Positions 9,089 to 17,082 of a stretch of 64,000 nucleotides of DNA are shown one piece after another (within the stretch, counting starts at the first letter, position 1; each line of letters begins with the position of its first letter). Both the position numbers and the translations under genes were made by a program. The stretch is from contig QIAM01000077.1 in NCBI GenBank assembly GCA_003225555.1, positions 62,001-126,000 of the forward strand, written 5' to 3'. The notes beneath the pieces are model-generated. The model made no database searches. It saw only the letters and a list, made by a program, of their open reading frames with translations, and was not told where the DNA came from. Origin of the DNA: Acidobacteriota bacterium. Its GTDB lineage: Bacteria > Acidobacteriota > Terriglobia > Terriglobales > Acidobacteriaceae.

Positions 9089-11524
9089 CTACTCGTAGCG
9101 CAACGCCACCATGGGATCGACCTTCGCCGCACGACGTGCGGGCACGGCACACGCAATCATCGACACGAATCCCAGCACTGCGATCACACCCAGATACGTG
9201 AATGGGTCGAGGCGCGAGACGCCGAAGAGCAGCGTGATCAGAGAGTGGCTGGCGATTGCCGCTCCACTCAGCCCAATCACCACGCCGAGTCCGGTCATGG
9301 TCATCCCTTGGCGAACTACTAGGGCGAGGATGTCAACGGGCGTCGCGCCTAATGCCGTCCGTAATCCGATCTCGCGGGTGCGTTCTGTGACGCTGCCAGA
9401 GAGCACTCCATAAATTCCTGTGGCCGCGAGCACTAGCGCTGCCAGGCCAAAGGCCTCGAACAGGATCAACACAAAATGCCGCTCGCCCTCCGAATTGACG
9501 AGGAGGTTGTCCATGGTGGCGACCCGCACGATCGCCTGATTCCTGTCCACGGACCAGATGGCCTTTCTGATAGCGGGAGCCAGCGCCGCCGCGTCGCCGG
9601 ACGTGCGGATCACCAGCGACTGCACGTTGTCTACCCAGGACCACTGTGTAGTTGCGGTGTAGAACGCATCTGATTGGCTCAGTGCCAGGGATGCCTGCTT
9701 TACATCTCCGACTACCCCGACAATCGCGGCCCACGGCCGGTCTGCGTGCCCAATGTCGGGACCGATGCGAACCCGTTTCCCGAGCGGATCTTGGCCGGGA
9801 AACTTGCGCTTGGCAAATGATTCGCTGAACACTACCGCCTGAGGCGCGCCGGTCACATCGTGCTCGTCGAGCAAGCGACCGCGAAGTAGCGGAATGCGCA
9901 TCGCCTCGAAATAGCCAGGACTCACGGCATAGCGAAGCGCGGCCTCAGAATTGTCATTCGGGTCCAACTCGAACTGAACTCCGTAGGTTTCAAAATCGCC
10001 GCTCAGCGGCAACTGACTGGTGAACGCCGCCGCCGTGACGCCAGAAACCTGGCGCACCGCTTCGAGCGCCTGCGTGAAAAAGCGCGCCCGAACACTATCG
10101 GCGTCGTATTGGTGACCGGATTCCTGCACCTGCATGGTAAGCACGTGGGACGCATCGAACCCGGGGTCGATCGCGAACAAACGCTGCAGGCTGCGCAAGA
10201 GTAATCCCGCGCTGACCAGCAACACGAGGGCAATCGCGACCTCGGAGACCACTAGTGTGCGGCGGGTCAACTGGTGCCCCCCGGGGGTGCGCCCCGAGCT
10301 CTGTTGCGCTCCGATGTGCAAGTCGCTGCGGAAGGCATGCAGTGCCGGAATCAATCCAACCACCAGGCCGATGAGTGCGGTAATGACGAGCGCGAAAGCA
10401 AACACCGTCCCGTCGAGGCGGATCGCATTTACGCGCGGCAGCTCGGGCGGACTTAGCGCCACTAGTGCGCGTATACCGACCTGCGCCACTACGATTCCGA
10501 AGACGCCACCGAGCATGGCCAGCAGCAGACTCTCCGTGAGCAACTGCCGGACAAGCCGTGCGCGCGGCGCGCCCAGCGCGGCGCGCATTGAGAATTCACC
10601 GAGCCGCTGTGCCCCTCGAGCCAGCAGGAGATTCGTCACATTCACGCAGGCAATCAAGAGAACCAGGATCACCGCACCGAGAACGGCGAGCAACGCTGGC
10701 TTAACACCACTGCCGACGTCATCCTGCAGCGAGTTTGCGATGACTCCGCGGTCAAGGGACGCCCAGGCGGGCCGAGGAAACTCGGGGAGCGGCGTGTGGG
10801 CGATCCAACCGAGATCGTTCCTGGCCTGAGCCATACTGATGCCGGCACGCAGCCGCCCCACCATTCGCAGGTGATGTCCCCATTCTTTGGTCTGGGCAGA
10901 CGAAATATTTCCCTTGTCGTATTGCAGTGGCGACCACACCTCCGCCGAAGGAGAAAGGACATTGTCGAAAGCGCGCGGCATGACGCCAATTACGGTGTAG
11001 CTGTCGTCGTCGAGCTTGACCTGGCGTCCGATGATGCTGCTGTCTCCACCGAAGTGCCGCTGCCACAAACCGTTTGAGAGGATCACGATCTTCGGGCCGT
11101 GATACACATCGTCCGAGGCCTGGAAGTCTCGTCCCCACGCCGGAGACACACCCAACGTTCGGAAGTAGTTGGCGCTTATTCGCTGGCCATCGAACCGTTC
11201 CGGCTGATCTGCGCCCGTAAGAGTGGGCTGCCACGGCTTCATTACGGCGATCGTGTCGAGGGAACGGCTCCGCTCCTCCAGTTCGCGAAAGGTATGGAAG
11301 GTTTGGGGGATGCGGGAACCGTCGTCTCCTGCATACCAGAGCATGACGATCCGGCGGGCCTGCGGGTAAGGCAACGGCTCGAACAGGATTGGATTGATTG
11401 CGCTAAAGATGGCCGTCGTTCCGCCGATGCCGAGGGCTAAAATCACGATTGCGGTGCAGGCGAATCCCGGAGTCTTGCGCAGTTGACGCAGCGCGTAGCG
11501 AACGTCCTGGACTAGCCCGTTCAT
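9089..11524 (-). CDS. ADOP/MacB-type ABC transporter permease (first of the array)
   Basis: Duplicated FtsX/MacB permease of 811 aa, directly after the ATPase gene: its ATG overlaps the ATPase stop by 4 bp (ATGA), the strongest evidence that this family works here with a dedicated ATPase. Domain order is helix 1, periplasmic MacB_PCD, FtsX (CVNVTNLLLARGAQRLGEF, RAALGAPRARLVRQLLTES), central helix (VVSEVAIALVLLVSAGLLLR), second periplasmic domain, and C-terminal FtsX (TREIGLRTALGATPVDILA). It ends ARRAAKVDPMVALRYE. The usual alanine-asparagine motif in the first helix is changed to GIGGTTAIF. The substrate is not predictable. Confidence 0.94.
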   Translation of the reverse strand: MNGLVQDVRYALRQLRKTPGFACTAIVILALGIGGTTAIFSAINPILFEPLPYPQARRIVMLWYAGDDGSRIPQTFHTFRELEERSRSLDTIAVMKPWQPTLTGADQPERFDGQRISANYFRTLGVSPAWGRDFQASDDVYHGPKIVILSNGLWQRHFGGDSSIIGRQVKLDDDSYTVIGVMPRAFDNVLSPSAEVWSPLQYDKGNISSAQTKEWGHHLRMVGRLRAGISMAQARNDLGWIAHTPLPEFPRPAWASLDRGVIANSLQDDVGSGVKPALLAVLGAVILVLLIACVNVTNLLLARGAQRLGEFSMRAALGAPRARLVRQLLTESLLLAMLGGVFGIVVAQVGIRALVALSPPELPRVNAIRLDGTVFAFALVITALIGLVVGLIPALHAFRSDLHIGAQQSSGRTPGGHQLTRRTLVVSEVAIALVLLVSAGLLLRSLQRLFAIDPGFDASHVLTMQVQESGHQYDADSVRARFFTQALEAVRQVSGVTAAAFTSQLPLSGDFETYGVQFELDPNDNSEAALRYAVSPGYFEAMRIPLLRGRLLDEHDVTGAPQAVVFSESFAKRKFPGQDPLGKRVRIGPDIGHADRPWAAIVGVVGDVKQASLALSQSDAFYTATTQWSWVDNVQSLVIRTSGDAAALAPAIRKAIWSVDRNQAIVRVATMDNLLVNSEGERHFVLILFEAFGLAALVLAATGIYGVLSGSVTERTREIGLRTALGATPVDILALVVRQGMTMTGLGVVIGLSGAAIASHSLITLLFGVSRLDPFTYLGVIAVLGFVSMIACAVPARRAAKVDPMVALRYE

Positions 11525-12246
11525 GCATGCACGTCCGCCATCAGCTTTTTCAGTTCTTCCTCCGCCACCACCTTGCCGTCGAACAGGTGCACTTCACGCT
11601 GCGCATGCTTGGCGAATCGCGGATCGTGCGTCACCATGCAGATCGTTGCTCCCTCACGGTGCAGGTTCTGCAGGAGTTCCATCACGGCTTCGCCGTTGCG
11701 TGAATCCAAATTTCCGGTGGGCTCGTCCGCCAGCAGGATCGAAGGTTTCCCTCCCAGAGCGCGCGCCACGGCGACACGCTGCTGTTGACCGCCAGAAAGC
11801 TGTGAAGGATAATGCCGCACGCGGTGAGCCATGCCCACCCGTTCCAGTGCTTCCATTACGCGCTTCTTGCGGTCGGGAGCCGGCATTCTCTGCCGGTACG
11901 TGAGCGGCAGCTCGACGTTTTCATACACCGTCAAGTCGCCGATCAGGTTGAAACTCTGGAAGATGAATCCGATCTCCTGATTGCGAATCCGCGAGCGTTC
12001 GGCAAAATCGAGATTCTCGACCGTCTTCCCATTCAGCGAGTATTTGCCTTCGGTTGGCGTATCCAGCAGGCCGATGATCGATAGCAGCGTCGACTTGCCG
12101 CACCCCGAAGGGCCCGACATGGCCACGTACTCCCCTTTGGCAATTGAGAGGTGCACTCCAGAAAGCGCGTGGGTTTCGATCTCATCGGTGTAAAAGACTT
12201 TGGTCAAATCTTGAATCTGGATCAGTGGCTGTCCCGCTTCGGTCAT
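11521..12246 (-). CDS. MacB/LolD-type ABC transporter ATP-binding protein
   Basis: Stand-alone nucleotide-binding subunit (241 aa) of a MacB/LolD-like transporter; in this class ATP hydrolysis in the cytoplasm drives movements of the periplasmic domains. All motifs are intact: Walker A GPSGCGKST at 45-53, Q-loop Gln97, signature LSGGQQQR at 150-157, Walker B LLADEPTG at 171-178 followed by NLDS, and switch His207 (VTHDPR). The Cys in Walker A is a common variant in this group. It follows the adaptor gene by 33 bp and overlaps the first permease by 4 bp. It is the only ATPase visible beside five permeases, so it may be shared by alternative permeases or mixed complexes; that is inference. Confidence 0.96.
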   Translation of the reverse strand: MTEAGQPLIQIQDLTKVFYTDEIETHALSGVHLSIAKGEYVAMSGPSGCGKSTLLSIIGLLDTPTEGKYSLNGKTVENLDFAERSRIRNQEIGFIFQSFNLIGDLTVYENVELPLTYRQRMPAPDRKKRVMEALERVGMAHRVRHYPSQLSGGQQQRVAVARALGGKPSILLADEPTGNLDSRNGEAVMELLQNLHREGATICMVTHDPRFAKHAQREVHLFDGKVVAEEELKKLMADVHA

Positions 12247-12279
12247 AAGTTCTCGCCTCGAATTCGTGATGTGTGTTTG

Positions 12280-13539
12280 TCACTCAAGGCGGATGCGATC
12301 CGTCTTGTCCCAGCGCGACATGTCGGAAAGAATCACCGTGTCGCCTTCGTGAAGCCCCTCAAAAATCTGAATCGAGTTCACCGATTCGCGTCCCACCTTG
12401 ACCGGGACGCGCGCGGCCTCTTTACCGTCCGCGTCCAGCTTGAACAGGCTGATGGTGCTGTTCTCCTGTCCAAAGGCGGGCCGCCCCACATAAAGGACGT
12501 TGTCCAGCCGCTCCAGGTCGATGGTTCCGTCGACGCTGAGATCGGGCCGCGCTCCCTTGGGCAGTTCGCCTGTGAGTTTGACGTCCACGGTCACGGTTCC
12601 GTTTTGTACGGCGGGATCGACCCGCATCACTGTGCCGCTGATAAGGCCATTGTGCGTGTCGATCGATGCCGGCTCGCCAAACTGCACATCGCGGGCTTGT
12701 GTTTCGGCGATCTTCAGTGTGGCCATCAGATGTTCCGGCTGCACCACCTTGGCCAACATGGCTCCGGGTTGAACGTGCTGGCCGACCTGCATCGGGAGAT
12801 CGACCAATACTCCGCTGATTCCCGCTCGAACTCGGAGCGCATCGAGTTGCTTCTGTTTAAGTGCGGCGAGAGTGCGCGCCTGGTCTACCTTGGCCTGCTG
12901 CTGAGCGAGCTGAGTTTCAATGGCTTTCTTGTTGATCGTCAGCCTTTGGCCTTCGAGATCATTTCTGGTGGTGAGTTCGTCCGCTTTGCCCTTGGATGAC
13001 TTGTAGGCCAAGCCTGAAATTACGCCGAGATCGTAAAGCGCCTTGTCAGTGTCCGCCTGTCGTTGTGCCTGACTGTAGTCCGCGTTCACGGTGGCGGCGC
13101 CGGCTTTCTGGGTCATGAGCTCGCTGTCGAGCCGCACCCGCAGGCTTTGATACTCCGCTTCAGCCGCTTTCAATTGAAGCTGCGCGTCAATCGCCGCTTG
13201 CTCGACTTGCGAATTGCTCATCTCGAGGAGAATGGTGTCAGCTTGCACCTGAGTGCCGGGCAGCACGCGAATACGCACGACGGTCGCTTCGGTTTCCGCC
13301 GGAATCTGACGAACCGCTTCCTGGGCAGGAATCAGGGATCCCGGTCCGCGCACCTGCCGCAGCATGGATCCTCGTTTCACGACATCGGTCCACACGGTTC
13401 CGCGCTCCACAGAAGGAGCTGCGGGCTTCAGCCTCATGACCCCAATCGAAACCGCCGCGACCAGCACGGCTCCAATGCCGACCAGAACGATCTGGCGGCG
13501 GCGCTTCTGGAGCTTGAATTCAGGCCGAGCGATATCCAT
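12280..13539 (-). CDS. HlyD-type periplasmic adaptor (membrane fusion protein)
   Basis: Periplasmic adaptor of about 419 aa that would link the inner-membrane ABC complex to an outer-membrane channel. The start is set at MDIARPEFKLQKRRR (13539): the open frame reaches back to 13668, but that extension is unlike the family and covers the sigma-54-like element and tandem repeats described below. After a short basic cytoplasmic tail there is one membrane anchor (about residues 16-34), then a barrel-sandwich part (VRIRVLPGTQVQADTILLEM), a long helical hairpin rich in Gln and Ala (about 110-230), and beta-barrel domains with VRAGISGVLVDLPMQVGQHV. It is first in the operon, 33 bp before the ATPase. 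No outer-membrane factor is encoded nearby. Confidence 0.92.
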   Translation of the reverse strand: MDIARPEFKLQKRRRQIVLVGIGAVLVAAVSIGVMRLKPAAPSVERGTVWTDVVKRGSMLRQVRGPGSLIPAQEAVRQIPAETEATVVRIRVLPGTQVQADTILLEMSNSQVEQAAIDAQLQLKAAEAEYQSLRVRLDSELMTQKAGAATVNADYSQAQRQADTDKALYDLGVISGLAYKSSKGKADELTTRNDLEGQRLTINKKAIETQLAQQQAKVDQARTLAALKQKQLDALRVRAGISGVLVDLPMQVGQHVQPGAMLAKVVQPEHLMATLKIAETQARDVQFGEPASIDTHNGLISGTVMRVDPAVQNGTVTVDVKLTGELPKGARPDLSVDGTIDLERLDNVLYVGRPAFGQENSTISLFKLDADGKEAARVPVKVGRESVNSIQIFEGLHEGDTVILSDMSRWDKTDRIRLE

Positions 13540-13554
13540 TACCCCCGCTGAGGG

Positions 13555-13570
13555 AGCAACCCGTGCGCCA
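13555..13570 (-). promoter_or_regulatory. Putative sigma-54 (-24/-12) promoter of the exporter operon
   Basis: On the minus strand this reads TGGCGCACGGGTTGCT. It fits the sigma-54 consensus TGGCAC-N5-TTGCW with one change, and the GG and GC dinucleotides are exactly 10 bp apart. The predicted transcription start (about 13544) is only about 5 nt before the chosen ATG at 13539, so the leader would be very short; either the start codon lies further in or translation is near-leaderless. That caveat limits confidence. Confidence 0.5.
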
Positions 13571-13640
13571 CCTTTCGGACGAGCCAAATGGTGAAAACAC
13601 AGCAGATAACTACGTCTTAGCAGTACCGCAGCAGGCCACA

Positions 13641-13678
13641 GTGTCCATTCCCGAACGAGGGTGTCCACGACCGAACAA
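13641..13678. repeat. 20-bp-period tandem direct repeat, candidate activator (UAS) sites
   Basis: Two units at 13641-13658 and 13661-13678 share GTGTCCAnnnCCGAACnA and start exactly 20 bp apart, about two helical turns. They lie roughly 100-130 bp upstream of the sigma-54-like start, the usual place for enhancer sites of bacterial enhancer-binding proteins. The activator itself is not in the window. Function is inferred from position and repetition only. Confidence 0.5.
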
Positions 13679-13793
13679 CACTGATCAGGGCTGGCACGTT
13701 TTGTTTAGAACCTGGAAACACACATGATGATCTTTAGTTCGACGCCGTTTGACATCTGCGCGTCGCGAGCGAATGCAGTATGTAATTTTCCCC

Positions 13794-13823
13794 TTGACAG
13801 CTTAGGAGAGATAGCACTAATCT
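13794..13823 (+). promoter_or_regulatory. Sigma-70-type promoter of the PadR-permease operon
   Basis: A perfect -35 TTGACA (13794-13799) and a -10 TAATCT (13818-13823) are separated by 18 bp, about 20 bp before the PadR start codon. The ribosome site AGGAG lies at 13836-13840. The -10 falls inside the palindrome described next, so a bound repressor would block this promoter. Confidence 0.7.
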
Positions 13824-13828
13824 CCTAA
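13802..13828. promoter_or_regulatory. Perfect 8-bp inverted repeat overlapping the PadR promoter (candidate operator)
   Basis: TTAGGAGA (13802-13809) and TCTCCTAA (13821-13828) are exact reverse complements with an 11-bp spacer. A third copy of the half-site (TTAGGAG) is at 13834-13840 and doubles as the ribosome-binding site. Location between -35 and start codon suggests autorepression by the PadR protein encoded next; this is inference, since PadR operators vary. Confidence 0.55.
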
Positions 13829-13845
13829 TCAACTTAGGAGTACGC

Positions 13846-14187
13846 ATGACTGATCAGGCCCAGCTTCTTCCGGGCACTCTCGATCTTCTCATCCTCAGGG
13901 CGGTCTCGCTTGGCCCCTTGCACGGGTACGGGATTCTTTTGCGCATCGGGCAGATCTCCGGCAATGCCCTGTTTATCGAACAGGGCGCGCTCTATCCCGG
14001 ATTGTTTCGCCTTGTTCGTCAGGGACTGCTCAAGGCGAACTGGGGCACATCGGAGAACAATCGCCGCGCCAAGTTCTACGAACTCACGGCCGCGGGCCGC
14101 CGACGTTTGCGTGAAGAGACCGACAACTGTAATCGGCTCGTGACTGCAATCGCTTCCGCGCTCTCTGCGCTACCGGAAGAAGTATGA
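13846..14187 (+). CDS. PadR-family transcriptional regulator
   Basis: Small DNA-binding repressor (113 aa) with the PadR winged-helix fold: LLPGTLDLLILRAVSLGPLHGYGIL for helix 1-2, the recognition region around ALYPGLFRLVRQGLLK, the wing (NRRAKFYELTAAGRRRLREE), and a short C-terminal dimerisation helix. It matches the short acidobacterial PadR type (TIGR03433), which typically lies beside an ADOP permease, as here. The gene has its own promoter and its stop overlaps the next start by 4 bp (ATGA). It probably regulates itself and the permease; the ligand is unknown. Confidence 0.95.
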   Translation: MTDQAQLLPGTLDLLILRAVSLGPLHGYGILLRIGQISGNALFIEQGALYPGLFRLVRQGLLKANWGTSENNRRAKFYELTAAGRRRLREETDNCNRLVTAIASALSALPEEV

Positions 14188-16838
14188 AACTCCTCGCTGC
14201 GCTTCGATTCCGCATCGCCACTCTTTTCCAGCGCTCACAGATAAACGCCGAGATGGAAGAAGAGCTTCGTTCACACATCCAGCACCGCGCTGACGATCTT
14301 GCTCTCTCCGGCGTGGATCGTGGCGAGGCAGAACGCCTCGCCTGCATCGAGTTCGGCGGCCGGGAACGGATCAGAGAGGAATGCCATAAAGCGCTGGGCG
14401 GAAATTTCCTCGATACCCTTCTGCAGGATGTGCGCTTCAGTTTTCGCATGTTGCGCAAATCTCCCAGCTTTACCGCTGCGGCGGTAGTGACCCTGGCCTT
14501 GGCTATCGGCGCCAACGCCGTGGTTTTCGGTGTATTAGATGCGCTGATCCTGCGCCCGCTGAATGTACCTCAGGTCGAGAACCTCTACGGAACCCAGTAC
14601 GGGCTCGATCCTGGATTCCAGTCGTATCCCAACTATCTCGATCTGCGCGATCGCAACCGCAGCTTCGATGGCCTGGCAGCTTTTAATTTCGTCTTTGTAG
14701 GGTTGGACACGGGCAAGGATCCATCCACCGCCATGGGCTTTGCAGCGACCGGGAACTACTTCGACGTGCTCAGGATTCACCCGTACCTTGGCCGCTTCTT
14801 TCACGGCTCCGATGAGCATGGTCCCAACAGCGCCCCGTTCCTCGTGCTCAGCTACGCGTATTGGCACAGCCGTTTCCAGGACGATCGAGGCGCGGTGGGC
14901 CGCGTGGTTCAGGTGAGCAAGCATCCTTTTACGATCATCGGTGTAGCGCCGCCGGAGTTCCGCGGGAGTTTGTTATTTATCTCTCCCGATTTCTTTATGC
15001 CGATCATCAACCAGGACCAGGTAAATGGAGAAAATCTCCTGAATGCGCGCGGAACTACGCATGGGGTCTTTGAGGCGATAGGACATCTGAAGCCGGGAGT
15101 GACTCCCGAGCAGGCTGTCGCCGATCTGAACGCTGTGGGCGCGTATCTGGAAAAAACCTATCCCAAAGAGTTTGGTCAAAAAAGTTATACCCTGGGACAT
15201 GCCGGCCTCACGTCTTTTGACAGTGCGGTGCGGGAATTCGTGACGGGATTGATGTTGCTCGCCGGCTTGATTCTGCTAGCGGCATGCGCCAACCTGGGCG
15301 GTCTGTTTGCCGCACGCGCTGCCGACCGCTCCCGGGAAGTTGCCCTCCGCCTCGCGCTTGGTTCGAGCCGCAAGCGTATCCTGCGGCAATTGCTGACCGA
15401 AGCCGTGCTGATTTCGCTGCTCGGGGGCGCCGCGGGACTGCTGGGCAGCGTCGTTCTGTTACGCAGGCTAAGCACGTGGCAGCCCTTTCCCGGGGCTCCC
15501 ATCCATCTGCCTGTCAGACCGGACGCGAAAATCTACGTGGTCGCTTTGGTCCTAGCCTTGGTGAGTGGATTGCTCTTCGGGATTGTTCCGGTGCGGCAGG
15601 TGCTTCGGGCCAATCCGTATGAGATCGTCAAAGCGGGATTGAGCGCCAGAGTCGGGCGGCGGACGACGCTTCGTGATGTGCTGCTCGTCGTCCAGATTGC
15701 GATCTGTGCCGTCTTGGTCACGTCTTCGATGGTTGCCGTACGTGGACTGCTGCGCTCACTGCACGGCAACTTCGGTTTTGAGCCGCGCAACGCGATGCTT
15801 GCGGGTGCAAACCTGGCCATGGCCGGCTACAGCGCCGCCACAGTGCCGGCCATGCAAGAGCGCATGATCCATGCGATGGAAACGATTCCTGGGGTTGAGG
15901 GTGTGGGACTAGTGAATGATTACCCTCCTTTAATCTATGGCGCCGGCAGCAGGGTAAATGTATTCAAGGAAGAAACCAGGGACCTAAGGCCATCGAATGC
16001 CGCCGCTATGCCGTACAGGTACGACGTATCTCCTGAGTATTTTTATGCGGCCGGCACAACCCTGTTGGCGGGCAGGGATTTCAGCTGGGATGACGACAAG
16101 AATGCGCCTCCCGTCGCCGTAGTCAATCGCGAGTTTGCCGGCAAGATATTTGGTTCGGTCTCCGACACTGTCGGCCGATATTACAAGATGCAGGATGGAA
16201 CGCGCGTCCAGGTTGTGGGCGTTGTCGAGGACGGTAAATATTTGAGCCTTACGGAAAATCAAGAGCCAGCGATATTTCTCCCATTCCTGCGATTGCCATC
16301 GAGTCAGGCGTATCTGGTGGTGCGCTCGAGCCGGGATCCGCAACAACTGGCCGTGGCCATGAGGAGTAAACTGCGTGAGCTGGATGAAGGGCTGCCCGTT
16401 GACACCTCGACGTGGTACAGCCGGCTGGATGTAGTTCTGTTTCCTTCGCTTGTGGCGACGGCGTCGCTGGGTGTGCTGGGCATGATGGGCGCGATCCTGT
16501 CGATCACCGGCACCTTTGGAATGGCGGCATACTCGGTCACCAAGAGACTGCGGGAGTTGGGAATTCGTGTGGCGCTCGGCGCGCAGCGGAGGGAAGTGTT
16601 GCAGGCAGCGTTGGGACGCGCCCTGAAATTGCTGGCCTTTGGTTCGGCAGCGGGACTGCTCCTTGGCATGCTGGCAAGTCGGGTGCTGGCCTTCATCGTA
16701 TATTCGGCAACTCCCCGCGATCCGCTGGTATTGGCTGGTGTTGTTCTGGCTATGTCATTGCTCGGGCTATTGGCTACGTGGATTCCAGCGCGGCGCGCTC
16801 TGTCGGTTGATCCGTTGATCATGTTGCGCGAGGAATGA
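14184..16838 (+). CDS. ADOP permease with N-terminal prefix domain
   Basis: Sixth permease of the window (884 aa), on the opposite strand from the array. Unlike the others it carries an extra N-terminal region of about 80 residues (EMEEELRSHIQHRADDL, then EAERLACIEFGGRERIREEC), the prefix typical of ADOP proteins paired with PadR. The core follows: LLQDVRFSFRMLRKSPSF, helix 1 near 100-120, periplasmic domain, FtsX block (CANLGGLFAARAADRSREV, RLALGSSRKRILRQLLTEA), central helix, second periplasmic domain, and C-terminal FtsX block (LRELGIRVALGAQRREVLQ). It ends ARRALSVDPLIMLREE. No ATPase is cotranscribed, so it fits the classic orphan situation. It overlaps PadR by 4 bp. Confidence 0.93.
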   Translation: MKLLAALRFRIATLFQRSQINAEMEEELRSHIQHRADDLALSGVDRGEAERLACIEFGGRERIREECHKALGGNFLDTLLQDVRFSFRMLRKSPSFTAAAVVTLALAIGANAVVFGVLDALILRPLNVPQVENLYGTQYGLDPGFQSYPNYLDLRDRNRSFDGLAAFNFVFVGLDTGKDPSTAMGFAATGNYFDVLRIHPYLGRFFHGSDEHGPNSAPFLVLSYAYWHSRFQDDRGAVGRVVQVSKHPFTIIGVAPPEFRGSLLFISPDFFMPIINQDQVNGENLLNARGTTHGVFEAIGHLKPGVTPEQAVADLNAVGAYLEKTYPKEFGQKSYTLGHAGLTSFDSAVREFVTGLMLLAGLILLAACANLGGLFAARAADRSREVALRLALGSSRKRILRQLLTEAVLISLLGGAAGLLGSVVLLRRLSTWQPFPGAPIHLPVRPDAKIYVVALVLALVSGLLFGIVPVRQVLRANPYEIVKAGLSARVGRRTTLRDVLLVVQIAICAVLVTSSMVAVRGLLRSLHGNFGFEPRNAMLAGANLAMAGYSAATVPAMQERMIHAMETIPGVEGVGLVNDYPPLIYGAGSRVNVFKEETRDLRPSNAAAMPYRYDVSPEYFYAAGTTLLAGRDFSWDDDKNAPPVAVVNREFAGKIFGSVSDTVGRYYKMQDGTRVQVVGVVEDGKYLSLTENQEPAIFLPFLRLPSSQAYLVVRSSRDPQQLAVAMRSKLRELDEGLPVDTSTWYSRLDVVLFPSLVATASLGVLGMMGAILSITGTFGMAAYSVTKRLRELGIRVALGAQRREVLQAALGRALKLLAFGSAAGLLLGMLASRVLAFIVYSATPRDPLVLAGVVLAMSLLGLLATWIPARRALSVDPLIMLREE

Positions 16839-16947
16839 GGTCGGCTGAGTCTGCAACGACACTGGGAGCAATATTGAAGGAATCCCCCCATTTTGGATTG
16901 CGCCGGACTTGAATGAAATCGGATCGGTCCCCAAGGGTACTATCGTA

Positions 16948-16976
16948 TTTACGCTTTTAGGGAACCTGTGTAGAAT
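16948..16976 (+). promoter_or_regulatory. Possible promoter upstream of the BPL_N lipoprotein
   Basis: TTTACG (16948-16953) and TAGAAT (16971-16976) with a 17-bp spacer, giving a leader of about 100 nt. No known riboswitch was recognised in that leader. Moderate match only. Confidence 0.4.
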
Positions 16977-17082
16977 ATAAGTAAGCGACCACTTTGTCTT
17001 CCTAGAACGTCAAAATCCAAAATCCCACAGATGGCGCCCGTATGCCCGGCGAAGGGCAGCCGACGTCTTCGGAGGAGTCTTC

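Noticed and set aside
13540..13668. N-terminal extension of the HlyD adaptor frame (43 extra codons)
   Set aside because: The added residues are unlike the family, and the stretch contains the sigma-54-like element and direct repeats; MDIARPEF at 13539 is the better start.
13692..13705. TGGCACG on the plus strand as a sigma-54 promoter for padR
   Set aside because: No TTGC follows at the required spacing; a better sigma-70 promoter lies downstream at 13794-13823.
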